DNA of 64,000 nucleotides from Cristatella mucedo (lineage: Eukaryota; Bryozoa; Phylactolaemata; Cristatellidae), in contig WPIO01000009.1 of assembly GCA_009760855.2 (NCBI GenBank), positions 6,018,001 to 6,082,000 on the forward strand. Reading direction: 5' to 3'. The notes beneath the pieces are model-generated. The model was not told the DNA's origin, did not search any database, and saw only the letters and a program-made list of their open reading frames with translations. Below, in pieces: positions 53,469 to 64,000 of the stretch; position 1 is the stretch's first letter; each line of letters opens with the position of its first letter. The translations under genes and the position numbers were made by a program.

Positions 53469-56400
53469 CTACAATAAAGTTTGCACGGTCACCACGCACC
53501 AGCGAAGATATGAGGGACTAACTAGCGGCCAAGAAAAAACCAACCACTGCAAAAGAAAGCGCCCTGGCGGCCTACGGGGCCGGGCCAGCGGCGGCAGCTG
53601 GCCTGCCTCACGCCTCCTGCTCAGGCTTCGTGGCTGCGGGATGTGGCAACCTTTTCCCCACAGTGGATTTGGCTCTGTGAAAATGCGGCAAGCTCCTCCA
53701 CTTACTCGCAGCACGGTTGCGGATCCTCAGCGAAATACGGGTCTTGCATGGCTTCCTCGGACGTCATTCGCTCGTTGGGATCCATGGTCAGCAAGCGACC
53801 CAGCTGAAATATCAGCAACGAAACCGAGTATCATCGTAGGTCAGCCGAGTGAGGTGCATTGAAACTGTTTTCAGTTCACTTATTGAGCGGCCGGCTTCGC
53901 CACGAGGTGGGCCAGAATCGAAGCATTGCACATTACACTCAGATGATGCAGGCTATTTAGTGGGAAGCCAGCTTTACGGCTGCCATAAGAGCTTGAGTGC
54001 ACTCGTGCATTCGTTCACACGCCAGGCTTGCCTGCTGAAGCTGCTGCTAATGCTTAGACCCACGTGTATCCATATAATCTTGATGCTCGCGAATTCCGCT
54101 AACTTTAGTGGCCAAGAAAAAACAGAAGGAACCCGTACTTAGATGGCCCTAAGAGCAGAAAGAGAACCCGGATGGTCGCAAAAATAGATTAGACGGCCTT
54201 TGCTGCCACTCGAAGACGATTGGCCATCTGCTCTCCCTCCCAGGTGGCTTCGCTCGGCTTGCTGAGACTCCACTTGAGGGAATAGATGTTGCTCAGAATC
54301 GTGTCGGCAGAAAATGAACTTTCAAGAGCTTGAACCTTTTCTAGCAACGTGCAGGCAGTTATTAAGAGCCACGCTAAAGCAATGCATGCCAACTTGATTA
54401 CAGCCGATGCAAATAAATCATGTTTGTTACCTTTCATCCTTAGGGATACTCCCCAAACACTCAGTGCCTTGATACTTAGTGGCACTGACGCCAGATAGAC
54501 ATACAATGGCACCTGGTTCCTTCTTTTTATTTTACTTACGTCTTGATCTAGTTTACAATACCAGAAGTTCAACTAAATATTCGATTCGTGGTTTTGTTTG
54601 TAATCGAGATTTAACTCACACGTGGGTAAATACTGAGAGACCGTAGTTCAGTTACTTTTTCATCCTTTTTAGGAGTATCTATTAAGTAGAATTTTGAGCT
54701 ACCAAACGATTTGAGATTTATTAGAGGCTAAGTTGACTTTTTGGTCAGAAAAGCAAGTGAGACCGCACGGAAGCATTTCAGATGGGTCGGCCGGAGGAGG
54801 AGACGAGAAGGCAGCAAACGGTGAGCCATAAAAGTCCACACGGTATCTACCATATGCATGGACCGGCATGACTGAGGTGTCTTTTTCTAATTACGCAAAT
54901 ATCTTGACATTGCATGCAGCTGAAAGTTGAGCCGATTGCTGTCCTCTTTGGACAAACAATCGACTAGAGCCAGCCATTCGCCCCATAACTCAACCACTTA
55001 CAAGTCGGTAAGTCGTTGGGTCTACTGAAACCTGGTGCTCCTCAAAATATCTCTCCAGTTGGCAGCCTTGAAATCTGGAAAAAATAATTGGTTGTGTCAA
55101 CCATTCTTTGACGAAAATCGCACCTTCCCCATTACGGCAAAATTGAACCTCCCTTTTTTTAGCTGCTTAGTTGACAGGCTTTGCAATGCCATTTTCGAAA
55201 AAAAAGAAGCCAAGTCACCTGCTCGAGTTGAAGTCCTTCTTCAGCCTATGGTATTCTGGATATATGCTCAAGTCCTTCCACTCAGTCTCTATGATAGAAT
55301 TGACGCAAGGTGCTGCTAGCAGAAATGTCTCACATTAAGCTCTCGAAGACGCGTCGCTAGCAGCATGTGACCAGCATCCGGCAGTTGGCCGAAATGATGT
55401 GGTTGCAGGCATGGCCAGTCAAAAGCCCCTTCCCATCTGTTCCCCGAGTAAACTCCGGGCACTCTCTTACCTGAAGGAAAGCCCAAAACACTCAGCACTT
55501 TCTCGATCTGGCATCGGTGATAAGGATTGGTTTTTAGTGCACCTTCCATGTTGCACTTAAAGATGGGCTCTGAGGTAAGAAGCTCGGCCAGCACACATCC
55601 TATTGGCCACATGTCTGCAGCAGAAAAAGCTCGTCTTTCAAATCGCGAGGCAGCGGCCGAAACGTCGCACGTGCGAGGCAAGCAGGCTGAAGTTACCAAC
55701 GGCTTTCGTATAGTGCCGGGCCCCGAGAAGGATCTCCGGTGCCCGATACCAGGCTGTGACCACTACTGGATCCAGGTCAGCCAGAGGCTTTAAGGGTGAA
55801 TTGAACAGCCTTGCGAAACCCATGTCGCCTGCAACGAGGTTAAGATAGTAAATCATAGTGCACAAGTATCGATATCTCCAGGAACGAGAAATGGCTAAAA
55901 TGCAGTAGTGGACGGCTCACTATTTCTGTCATGGTTCTTATTCATTACTCTTTCAACACCCTTACGAATTGAATGCAAGACAATTAAGTCCCACTACTTT
56001 TATGTTCAGGATCCCCAACCCTCACGGCTTGGCTGCTGAGAGATTGGAAATGCAGCGGAAACAAGATGTTCGCAACAGTGTATCCATACATACTATCTAA
56101 AACTGAGAATCGCTTTGCATGCTTGCAACCGCTTTCCATGTAACCTCTACCTACAATCGTGCTCAGCAAAGTATCAGTTAAGCTCCTCACCCTCCGCAAG
56201 ACATGGCTAGTTACATGAAGCTAGGACCGTTTCGAACGAACGGTTTACTTAAAGTTTCCCTCGCATAGCATCTTGCTGTACCTTGGAATAATCGCTTTTG
56301 CGTCTTACGAGTTTAACTCCACTTCGCACATTGGCTAGAGCAATCAATACACCAGGCCATTTGAGATCAGCAGCAGCTCATTGCATTCGTTGACTGAGGT

Positions 56401-59400
56401 GCTGAACCCTTAAGCTGCGATACTCCTTGGCTGATGGGGCAGGGTCCGTCAAGAGGCACGAGGATTCTTCTTCTCTGCATTGCAGATGATACTGAGAAAT
56501 GTGCGACACAGATTGAGAAATCTCACCTAGGCATCGCTGGCTCAGCATTGCAATGGTTCAACTCCTATCTCAATGGGAGATTCCGGAGTACTAATTAGAA
56601 TGGACAAAGGTCATCCAAGAAACCTCTGAAACGTGGAACACCTCAGAGCGACGTTCTTGGTCCGGTACATTTCACGACCTGTACTCTACTTCTTGCCGAT
56701 GTGATTGCCAGCACAATCTAGCCTTTCACTTCTATACGGATCACACTCAGTTGTACCTTTGCTTTGATCCCTTTCAACGCTCGAGCACGTCGAATGCTCT
56801 CATCTTCCTGGCTCCATGTATTGAGATTACATCGGCACATGGATGGCTGCAGACCTTCTTAAATTGAATGATGATAAAATCAACTTACTAGTTACACGCA
56901 ATCCAAGTTTGATTCGGAAACTGGAGCGGTTAACATTCACAATCGGCTCTGCCAGCATATCTCCTGTTGAATTTGCACGAAATCTAGGTGCTATGGTCCA
57001 CAATGACCTTTCGTTAGACGACCACATCAGCTTCCCAATCAAGTCTGCCTACTTTCAGCTACATAGCATTGCTAAGATTCGGGCTTGTGTATACAGGGAT
57101 ACCGTATCTAAGTTGGTCCAAGCATCTGTGACATCCAGTCGTGAGTTCTGTAACTCGCTGCTTGCTGGTCTACCGTCATGTGCAATCAGGCGCTTATAGC
57201 TGGTGAAAAACTCTGCAAGTAGTCTTGTCTGTGGTGATCGTCGCAGTTGCCCCAGCACAATCCTTCTCGCCGACCTCCACTGGCAATCAGTCCACCAACG
57301 TATCGACTTCAAGGTGTTGTCACTCACGTTTAGGTCCCTTCCTTCGTTGGCCCCAGCCTACCTATCCGATCTACTGCCCCGCCAAGATTAGCATCGTACC
57401 GCCCACTTTTCATAATCTAACTGTTTACATATCCCTCGTACAAACCTCCAATCTTTTGGAGACCGTGCCATCAGTTCGTATGTTCCCAAAGCCTGAAACT
57501 CACTCCCCACTTCCGTCACAACTTCTCCTGACTTGACAACGTTTAAAAATAAATTTAAAACGTGCCTATTTATGACAACTTTTCGTGAGTCCCTGTGATT
57601 CATCCTTTTTATGCTTATGCGTGCTGACACTGTGCATGCTGCCACTAGCCACACTTGCATGCTAACCCTGAGCATGTCACCTTAACTATGTTATTCTTGT
57701 TGTTTATTGAGCAGGATACCACAAACCATTCGATCGTGCTACTTTGCAGCAAATGCCGAGCTGGTTTGGTCTAGCGGTTAAGGTGCTCGCCCCGACCAAG
57801 GTCTGACTGAGGTCGTCGGCTCGAGCCCCGAGGCACATGTGAAAAACCTGAATAGAGATTAAGTTTTCTTGGGGCGCTATATAAATGAATTACATTAATT
57901 ATCTTAAATGTAAAGCGCCTAGAAAGAGATCGAGTTCTCTGAGAGCGCTACCCAAAATTTGTTATTATTGTTATCTAGTAGCTTTGTCTTTACGTTACTG
58001 TTCCACTGCATTTGCTCAATTCACGTCACTCTGTTTACGGCACCATGCCAATAGTATGGCACCAGCGAGTCATTGCCAATTCACTCAGTCACGTGGCCCT
58101 TTAACTCGGCCGGCGATTGCTCAGTGAGCTGGTCAGCAGCGATTTGATTCTTCGGCTATGGCTGATTAGACTAGTGAAAACTTCTATTCCATCGAGTCTG
58201 GGCATGATTTCGGTCGAGAAATTCTTTACCTTTAAGGGAAAGTCTGGCATGGCCGACAGCCACGACCGACCCTGATCCACATATGGAGACCTCTCTAGTC
58301 TCTCCTTACGACACAAGAGAGTCTATAAACAGGAGCTAAAATTCCTCCTTACCCAACTGTCCACGTAGCTTCCACGGCGGCCACAATTTCTTACTGTAGG
58401 ACATTTTGTCTGCATTCATCCATTTCTCAGATGACTGGAGCCCTCAAACCACTTTACCGGATCACAAACTAATGGACACGAGCAGCCAAAGCCTAGTTGA
58501 ATGCTCGAGGACCTGCCGTTTCCATACGAGTTTACCTCAGACATATCCGGCCAATTAGATGAGGGAACAAGCAGACTCGAGGTTTGTGTCCCTTTGGCAT
58601 AAGCATTATATTAGCATATTTAGCTAAGCGCAAGCCTCGTTCATATGCGGCTTATGACTTGCCTAATGGGCAGCCACCAAAGTGCACTTTCGCGAAAGGT
58701 GTGTTCTGCGGAACATCCATCTTGGAAGCGACAAAGCGTGAGCGACAAGATGCAGACAAAGCGGCGGTCGGCCGGCAGCAGCGCTTACCTATCAACACGC
58801 GGCCTCGACTTTCACCTTCTCCCATGACCAGGATGTTGGCAGGCTTCTGAGAATAGAGAAAAAGCAAAGCTCTCATCTCGTTATCCCGAGCTTCAGTTTC
58901 AAAGACTTGCACACAGCTAAAATAGCCTTAGCGCTTGACGCGGTCGAACGGTATGCGAAACGTAGCAGCAGCAGGCGAGAGCGCAGGCACGGAGGTGGTT
59001 AATGTTTAAGAACGAACGCATAGGTGGAAAGACCTTGGTAACCGTCAATCTCGGTCGGGCGGAAGAGAATGCCGAGCGCCGAAAAAAGCAGAATGCACGC
59101 AAACCGGGAATCCTGCCAACCGTTCAAGTCCTTTCTCATTGAACTCTATGAGCTCTTACAATAATAATAATAATAAATTTCTATAGTGCCCTCGGAGAAC
59201 AAAATCTTTTTCTAGCCACTTTACAGATGCTGCATATAGAGCATCACCAAATGATTGATGATGAGATCCGCAAGTAGCAGACACAGTGTAAGCAGGTACA
59301 TGCACACGAAGGACGAATCACAAAGACCACCTAGATGCTGTGATATAAATAGGTACGTTTTAAGCTTTTTTTAATATAGTCAAGTCACAAAGGACGTTTT

Positions 59401-60157
59401 GACGTGCGTCGGTAGTGAGCTCTTTATACATGAATTAGATTATGAGGCGGCTGGCGATAAACGATAAGGCGATACAAGTTCCTATAGATGAAGTACTTTC
59501 ACGAATCTAACAAAACCTATTCATATTATAATTAGTAGTATCGTTATTATAAAAATGAATCAAGCAAATGACCACTATTAAATCACAATTGATATAAGCA
59601 ATTGCCTATCCTAAAGTCAGCTACCTAGGCTGACTCCGTGAGAAGTTTAAAATGTTTTCTATCGCCTATTAAGCACTTCAAATATAAGGATAAAAATAAT
59701 TAAAGACATTTAGTGCTCATAAACATCTAAATATACAGTAAGCACTGACATGTGTGCACTGGAGTGTAATATTACAGAAGAGACTGTGCCCTGCGTTCGC
59801 AGCATGATAGCATAAAACATTTCTGCTCAGCTAGCTAGGTTGCGATGATGTGGCCAATGAGATATCATGCATCGCTGTAAACAGCCTGCCAATGGACTGA
59901 AGCCCTCTCAAATTTAAGTGAATTATGCATCAAATCGATGATATTGAACTCCAAACCACGAGAGCAGCTTCCAGAAAGTTTTCCTCATAAAGTTTGGCGT
60001 CTGGCCGCATACTCACCAGGTCTCTGTGAAGAACCCAGTTAGAGTGTAAATAGTGCACGCCCAAAAGTATCTGGTGAAGTGCCGACTTCACCATATCTCG
60101 AGGGACATGATGTGGCTTCGGGCTTGTTTTCGACAAGCGATGAAATTCGATGATATT
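53210..60157 (-). CDS. Cdk8: CDK8-like kinase gene C (exons 4-11; 5' exons not in window)
   Basis: Exons: 60017-60157, 58789-58846, 55697-55828, 55471-55614, 55219-55288, 55002-55074, 53706-53803 and 53210-53468, together 975 nt in one continuous phase, 324 residues plus stop. It shows [83 protein letters not shown] and [10 protein letters not shown]. Several residues (KPAN, RLFNSP, ADLDP) match vertebrate CDK8 better than A or B do. The tail is about 65 residues, rich in Pro, Gln and Ala. Exons 1-3 (glycine loop, lysine, helix and hinge) were not found up to 64000; they may lie further right or be lost. Confidence 0.83.
53706..53803 (-). CDS. Cdk8: Gene C exon 10
   Basis: 98 nt encoding [20 protein letters not shown] and [12 protein letters not shown], same borders as in gene B. 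Confidence 0.88.
53804..55001 (-). other. Gene C intron 9 (contains the gypsy empty site)
   Basis: 1.2 kb. The text CCATATGCATGGACCGGCAT to ATTACGCAAATATCTTG and AAAGTTGAGCCGATTGCTGT matches the two flanks of the gypsy element in gene B without the element. Confidence 0.65.
55002..55074 (-). CDS. Cdk8: Gene C exon 9
   Basis: 73 nt after TTCCAG encode [20 protein letters not shown] and TYRL before GTAAGT. Confidence 0.83.
55219..55288 (-). CDS. Cdk8: Gene C exon 8
   Basis: 70 nt encode [20 protein letters not shown] and SS; flanks ATCATAG and GTGACT. Confidence 0.83.
55471..55614 (-). CDS. Cdk8: Gene C exon 7
   Basis: 144 nt encode [20 protein letters not shown] and [23 protein letters not shown] agrees with vertebrate CDK8, where gene B has EVIF. 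Confidence 0.87.
55697..55828 (-). CDS. Cdk8: Gene C exon 6 (DMG and activation segment)
   Basis: 132 nt encode [20 protein letters not shown] and [19 protein letters not shown]. Thr and Trp of the P+1 loop are present. The following intron is 82 bp. Confidence 0.88.
56495..57765 (+). mobile_element. LINE family A, longest copy in the window
   Basis: RT blocks in shifting frames: [31 protein letters not shown], and a catalytic core that reads [13 protein letters not shown] where YADDTQLYL is expected, so the active-site Asp pair is broken. Then [64 protein letters not shown] and the 3' UTR. Confidence 0.8.
57758..57905 (+). repeat. SINE-1 (tRNA-headed, LINE-like tail), best copy
   Basis: Head AGCTGGTTTGGTCTAGCGGT and GTCGGCTCGAGCCCCG; tail ATAGAGATTAAGTTTTCTTG then GGGCGCTATATAAATGAATT. 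It inserted in the middle of the preceding LINE's tail. Confidence 0.78.
57903..57978 (+). repeat. LINE family-A tail end
   Basis: AAATGTAAAGCGCCTAGAAA, GATCGAGTTCTCTGAGAGCG and TTATTATTG. Probably the distal half of the LINE split by the SINE at 57758. Confidence 0.6.
58789..58846 (-). CDS. Cdk8: Gene C exon 5
   Basis: 58 nt encode [19 protein letters not shown] between TTCTCAG and a GTAAGC donor. KPAN is the vertebrate form; A and B have KPDN. Confidence 0.88.
58847..60016 (-). other. Gene C intron 4
   Basis: 1.2 kb, with a reversed LINE tail at 59155-59400 and otherwise AT-rich DNA similar to 6000-6246. The transposon-type gene of A and B is not present. Confidence 0.55.
59155..59400 (-). 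repeat. LINE family-A 3' end, minus orientation
   Basis: On the plus strand AATAATAATAATAA is followed by TATAGTGCCCTCGGAGAAC and, further on, CGAAGGACGAATCACAAAGA; all are reverse complements of the family 3' UTR. Confidence 0.65.
60017..60157 (-). CDS. Cdk8: Gene C exon 4 (catalytic loop)
   Basis: 141 nt between TTTTCTAG and GTGAGT encode [33 protein letters not shown] and [12 protein letters not shown]. This is the most 5' gene C exon visible. Confidence 0.87.
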
Positions 60158-60920
60158 CTAGAAAACAGATCTGACGCTGAGAAAACGAATGGGCAGCATG
60201 ATTAGAAGCAAATTAGCAACAATGGCACACATCGATCAGGAGCGCTGATAAGCAGTCGGAAGCCTATCAAAATTAGATCTTGTATATAAAAAGTTCTATA
60301 TAGTGCTTTTTTCTATGGAGATACAACATATCAGCGTGTAATACAACTCTTATATGTGGGCATCGATGATAACCTACCAGAATCGAAGGTCGCGTGTTGA
60401 AATCATGAGTTTAACCGGGCGATCGTCTAGGTAAATCTATCATATCCTATACAAGACAACGGAGCATCCATGCATGGAAATCTGTGACTGATTCAGCCGA
60501 ATTTATGTATGCTTAACTTTCTCCCAATACCAACGGTTGCTCTAGTAACATGGTACTAAAATCTAATTACTTCTGGTAGATGCTTTGACACTGGAAACAC
60601 TTTCTTTCCTATTTTTTATTCTGCATTTAATTTGAGTGTACAATTTTTTTATTAATCTCCTCACATTTCCCGTGCTTTCGTTTCCTGTCAAAGCTTGATT
60701 TCTGCTCCCACACTTGAGGCAAACGTATGCAATTTCAGATAAGTGCTTCATTCATGTGCAAAAAAAAGACTAAACCTCAGAATTAGTTCAGTCGTTTTCG
60801 CCTTTGTAGCCTTTTCTCACATTATTGGCAATCTGAAAAAATTACTTTTAAGTAGATGACCACAACAGCTACCTGTGTTCGGAAAAAATTGCATTGCCAT
60901 TATAATGTGAATCCACGAAT
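60158..60920. other. AT-rich stretch, no feature seen
   Basis: No exon 3 equivalent ([17 protein letters not shown]) was found although it lies only 145 bp away in A and B. No recognised repeat either. Confidence 0.45.
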
Positions 60921-60924
60921 TTGC

Positions 60925-61445
60925 AATATTGCGCCTCGATGTCGCCAAATCTCCTGCTTCAAGTCTTGTTGGCTATGCCAGAAGACTTTTCATTCGGGAT
61001 GAAAACTCGAAATCTAACGCTGGCTGTAGTGAATGCTCAGACTGCCACTTTATACCACTTCTTGATGACCTGCACTGGCTCCCCATACGCTGAAAACTGG
61101 TCGCTGGTTCGACAACCTTGACGATAACGAGGCAGAAGAATCTTAGCGGCTATCACTACTGCTTGCAGTTGGCCATAAAGGATTGCTTAATGCAGGACTC
61201 GAACCAATGACCTTCCTGTGGAGACTTTGCATTCATCTCAAATGCTTCTAAAGCCTGGAACTCTCTACTGATTGACGACATGTAATCAACACTCTTGACA
61301 CTATGCACGGCACCTCTAACTGTGTTATTCTTGTTGGCATTGTGCCAGCTACCACTAGTCATTGAAGAATGCTTCCTTTACAGCATATTCAGGTGCATAG
61401 AGATGTATTAAGCTTTCTAGGGGTGCTAAACAAATGCATTCTTAT
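60925..61445 (+). mobile_element. LINE family A, strongly degraded, with SINE fragment inside
   Basis: Pieces such as HFLMTCTGSPYAENW (after CHITPLLADLHWLPV-type text) and AFISNASKAWNSLL-type text can be followed, ending in CATTCTTATTATTCTTAA. A reversed SINE-2 fragment at 61128-61215 (minus: TTCGAGTCCTGCATTAAGC) splits it. Confidence 0.5.
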
Positions 61446-61589
61446 TATTCTTAACTTGAAGGCAAACGAGAGCCTCACACGCTACTATCCACAGCTATGT
61501 CTTCGATGTGAACCCTGTGTCGTATTAGATGCTTTTACATTTCGAAATTGTGGATCACTATCATTCTATTCGTATTTCGCACCCACGTG

Positions 61590-63293
61590 AAGTGCCAATG
61601 AAGAGATTCAGTTTAGTGAGCCCATCGTATAAATACTGCAGCGCCCTGCTGGCTTTGGCTGAATTTTAGCGCGAACAAGAGCTGTTTGGCGGCGGGCTAG
61701 AGCCCCTTTGTCCTGGAGCAGTGAGCCAGAGAGGAGCGTCAGTGCGGTTAGAGAGGAAGCGCTTAAGAGCAAGCCAGGAAGCTCTCTGACCAGCGGTGGC
61801 GAGTCGGCCTTTGGAATTGGTCCGATACCCGCGGGAGCGGCTGATCTATGTTGGCTGGCCTGTCAACCTTCGCCATCACTCTGTCCAAAAAGAATCGTCT
61901 GGAACCCATTCGCCATTCAAGCTGGACAGAGGGGACATTCCAGTGGCCTAGTGCCGGTATTAATTCCTCACCGTAATGGGCCATGGTGTCGGGCCCAATA
62001 CCACTAAGCTCTTGCCCCATTGTCTCAGCCAAGCATTTAAGAGTCGAGCGACGCTCGCTCTGGGTCTTTTGCCTCGTGTCTTTTGTCTTTGGTCCGGCTC
62101 TGCGCCTCGACGCCGTCGGGCACTCGTTTCTCTAAAAAAGCGAGGGAGGAGGGCGGGGCTGTCCGCCGACGATGGACGGAACAGGACGAGACAGCTCTAA
62201 GAGGATTCGGTGGAACTCCACCGAAAACGGTCGTATCGCGCCCGGGCTGGCATTTTGTGTTCTTTCGTGTTTTGTGTGTTCGCGCTAGCACGTGGTCTCG
62301 GCATACGGTTTTGCCGGTGCGAGCTAGGCGTAGTTGGCGTCTGTGGAGCCCTAGTTCTCCGGGTAGGGTTTGGGCTCCGGTTCGCGCTTCAGTGTGGAGA
62401 AGTATTTCCTCCACAGGAGTGCTTGAGTTGGCGTGTGTGGAGTATTCCTGCCGCACTGGTGGAAACCGAGTTCTAGTTCCCGGTCAGGGTTTAGACTCTG
62501 GTTCAGGCTCCGTCTATTTGGGTCGTTTCCCATTATACTCGTAAGCAGCCCCAGTGTGGAGAAGTATTCCCTCCGCAAGAGTGCTCGAGGTGGCGTGTGT
62601 GGAGTATTCCTGCCGCACTGGTGGAAACCGAGTTCTAGTTCCCGGTCAGGGTTTAGACTCTGGTTCAGGCTCCGTCTATTTGGGTCGTTTCCCATTATAC
62701 TCGTAAGCAGCCCCAGTGTGAAGAAGTATTTCCTCCGCAAGAGTGCTTGAGTTGGCGTGTGTGGAGTATTCCGGTCGCACTGGTGGAAACCGAGTTCTAG
62801 TTCACCGGTCAGGGTTTAGACTCCGGTATGCGCTTCAGTGCGGAGGAGTATTTCCTCCGCAAGAGTGTTTACGTTGGCATGTTTGGGGTATTCCCTCGGC
62901 ACAGGTGGGAACGGATTCCTACTTCATCGGTTAGGGTTTAGGGTCCGGGTCGCGCTTAGTGTGGAGGAGTATTCCCTCCGCAAGAGTGTTGGTGCAGTTG
63001 AGAACGTGCGAGGAGTGTGGAGATAAAGCTGAACTAGACGCGCAGCGACTTTGTGCGCTTGCGAATAAAGTTCAGTAAAATCCCCAATCTGTGTGTCTCG
63101 CTTTCCAATTCACGCCGCGGACTCACGACCCCGTTTAGTAACGGTAACCAGGTCAGAGCCAGTAACGCTCGTTTCGTGGCGGCCAGCTTATTGCGCGTAG
63201 GCGCGCACCGAACGGCATTAGGCGATAGGCTACGCCGCTAGGTAAGCGGCAGGTCAAGCTTACTCCGCCGAGCCTTCGGCGTTACAATACTCA
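61590..63293 (+). mobile_element. Putative solo LTR or LTR-like unit
   Basis: GC-rich block unlike its surroundings. It has a TATA-like CGTATAAATACTGCAGCGC at about 61627, internal tandem repeats, an AATAAA at 63064 with a GT/T-rich stretch (TCTGTGTGTCTCGC) after it, and an end reading GGCGTTACA, typical of retroviral-type LTR ends. The left border is not defined and I found no matching second LTR. Open frames inside (for example 62083-62544) look accidental. Confidence 0.4.
62390..63000 (+). repeat. Tandem subrepeats, 162 then 122 bp
   Basis: The phrase GTATTCCCTCCGCAAGAGTG or close variants starts at about 62402, 62564, 62726, 62848 and 62969: spacings 162, 162, 122 and 121. The shorter units lack the CTCCGTCTATTTGGGTCG to CTCGTAAGCAG part. 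Confidence 0.85.
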
Positions 63294-63374
63294 CTTCATA
63301 ATTACTTATAATAATATACTATATTATAATATATTAATATCCTATAATATACTATAATTAATTATTATTACTCC

Positions 63375-64000
63375 GCAGCTACTAGACTTGCCTGTCGTGA
63401 GCGTCGCAGTTGCCACATCACACCACTTCTCGCCGACCTGCACAGGCTACCAGTCAAGCAACGGATTGACTTCAAGGTTTTGTCGCTCACTTTTAGGTCA
63501 CTTCATTCTTTGCCTCTAGCTTATCTCTCAGATCTACTCCCTCACCAGGCAAAGCATCGTACCACCCGCTTTTCGGAATCGAACAGTCTACCACTACCTC
63601 GTACAAACCTCAAATCCTTTGAAGACCGTGCATTTAGTTCGTATGTTCCCAAAGCCTGGAACACCCTCCCGACTTGTGTCAGAACATCCCTCGACTAGGC
63701 CACATTATAAAAGAACTTAAAAACACACCTATTTAGGACAGCATTTAGTGGGTGCCTGTGATTCGTCCTTGATGTGCTTATGCGTGCTGACACTGTGCAT
63801 GCTGCCACTAACCACACTTGCATGCTGACCCTGTGCATGTCACCCCTAACCATGCTATTCATTTTGTTTGTTTATCAGGCATAATATTACTCACCATACC
63901 ATTCAATTGCATTTCCCTTTGCAGCAAATGTAAAGCGCCTAGAAAGAGACTGCGTTCTCTGAGGGCGCTTTATCAAGTGCACTGTTATTATTATTATTAT
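63375..64000 (+). mobile_element. LINE family A, 3' end, to the window edge
   Basis: [37 protein letters not shown] and KAWNTLPTCVRTSLD, then the full 3' UTR (GTGATTCGTCCTTGATGTGC to GAGGGCGCTTTATCAAGTGC) and ATTATT tail. It gives the cleanest 3' UTR in the window. Confidence 0.8.

Larger units (their letters stand above)
55829..58788 (-). other. Gene C intron 5
   Basis: A 3.0-kb intron with a LINE copy (56495-57765) and a SINE (57758-57905). The pieces near 56420 and 58030-58290 resemble gene B intron 5. No other exon is visible. Confidence 0.55.

Noticed and set aside
57758-57835. tRNA gene
   Set aside because: A-box and B-box motifs are present but the sequence cannot fold as a complete cloverleaf as read, and several copies carry the same non-tRNA 3' tail, so it is a SINE head.
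62083-62544. A 153-residue host protein
   Set aside because: It lies inside the LTR-like, GC-rich block and runs into the tandem subrepeats. Several overlapping frames are equally open.

Overview
This is nuclear DNA of an invertebrate animal. Protein-coding signal is confined to short exons with GT-AG borders. The rest is introns and spacers full of CR1/L2-type LINE fragments, tRNA-headed SINEs, a Ty3/gypsy retrotransposon, long dinucleotide runs and three large minisatellites. Nothing bacterial or organellar is visible. The phylum cannot be fixed from sequence alone.

The backbone is a head-to-tail array of three genes on the minus strand, all encoding cyclin-dependent kinases of the CDK8/CDK19 (Mediator kinase module) family. 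Gene A (1-16448) runs off the left edge; its coding exons 1-6 and the first six bases of exon 7 are present. Gene B (22075-46535) is complete: eleven exons I could place by splice sites and reading phase, 1173 nt in total, a 390-residue protein. Gene C (53210-60157) has exons 4-11; exons 1-3 are not visible before the right edge. The surrounding DNA is duplicated too. Roughly 1-20047 pairs with 32325-51282 at high similarity, and weaker similarity continues to about 22620/53870. Genes A and B are therefore a young tandem segmental duplication, and C is an older copy.

The introns record what happened after duplication. Gene B intron 9 received a Ty3/gypsy element (25379-31460), itself interrupted by a minus-strand LINE and a SINE; gene C keeps the empty site. 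Gene A intron 2 holds an R2-like retrotransposon remnant with a restriction-like endonuclease, LINE tails, and a 15-bp minisatellite of about 93 units that is only about four units long in gene B. Gene A intron 1 has a 20-bp minisatellite where gene B has a G-rich 22-bp one. An old transposon-type gene in intron 4 is long in A and has an internal 1-kb deletion in B.

Biologically the most interesting point is the kinases. A and C keep the canonical activation-segment end (VVTxWYRAPE), whereas the otherwise intact gene B has lost both the conserved Thr and Trp there. The duplicates also differ strongly in their C-terminal tails. The region beyond gene C (60158-64000) contains degraded LINEs and a GC-rich, LTR-like unit (about 61590-63293) with internal 162/122-bp repeats. 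Exon borders are my own reading by homology and splice consensus; no alignment or transcript evidence was available.
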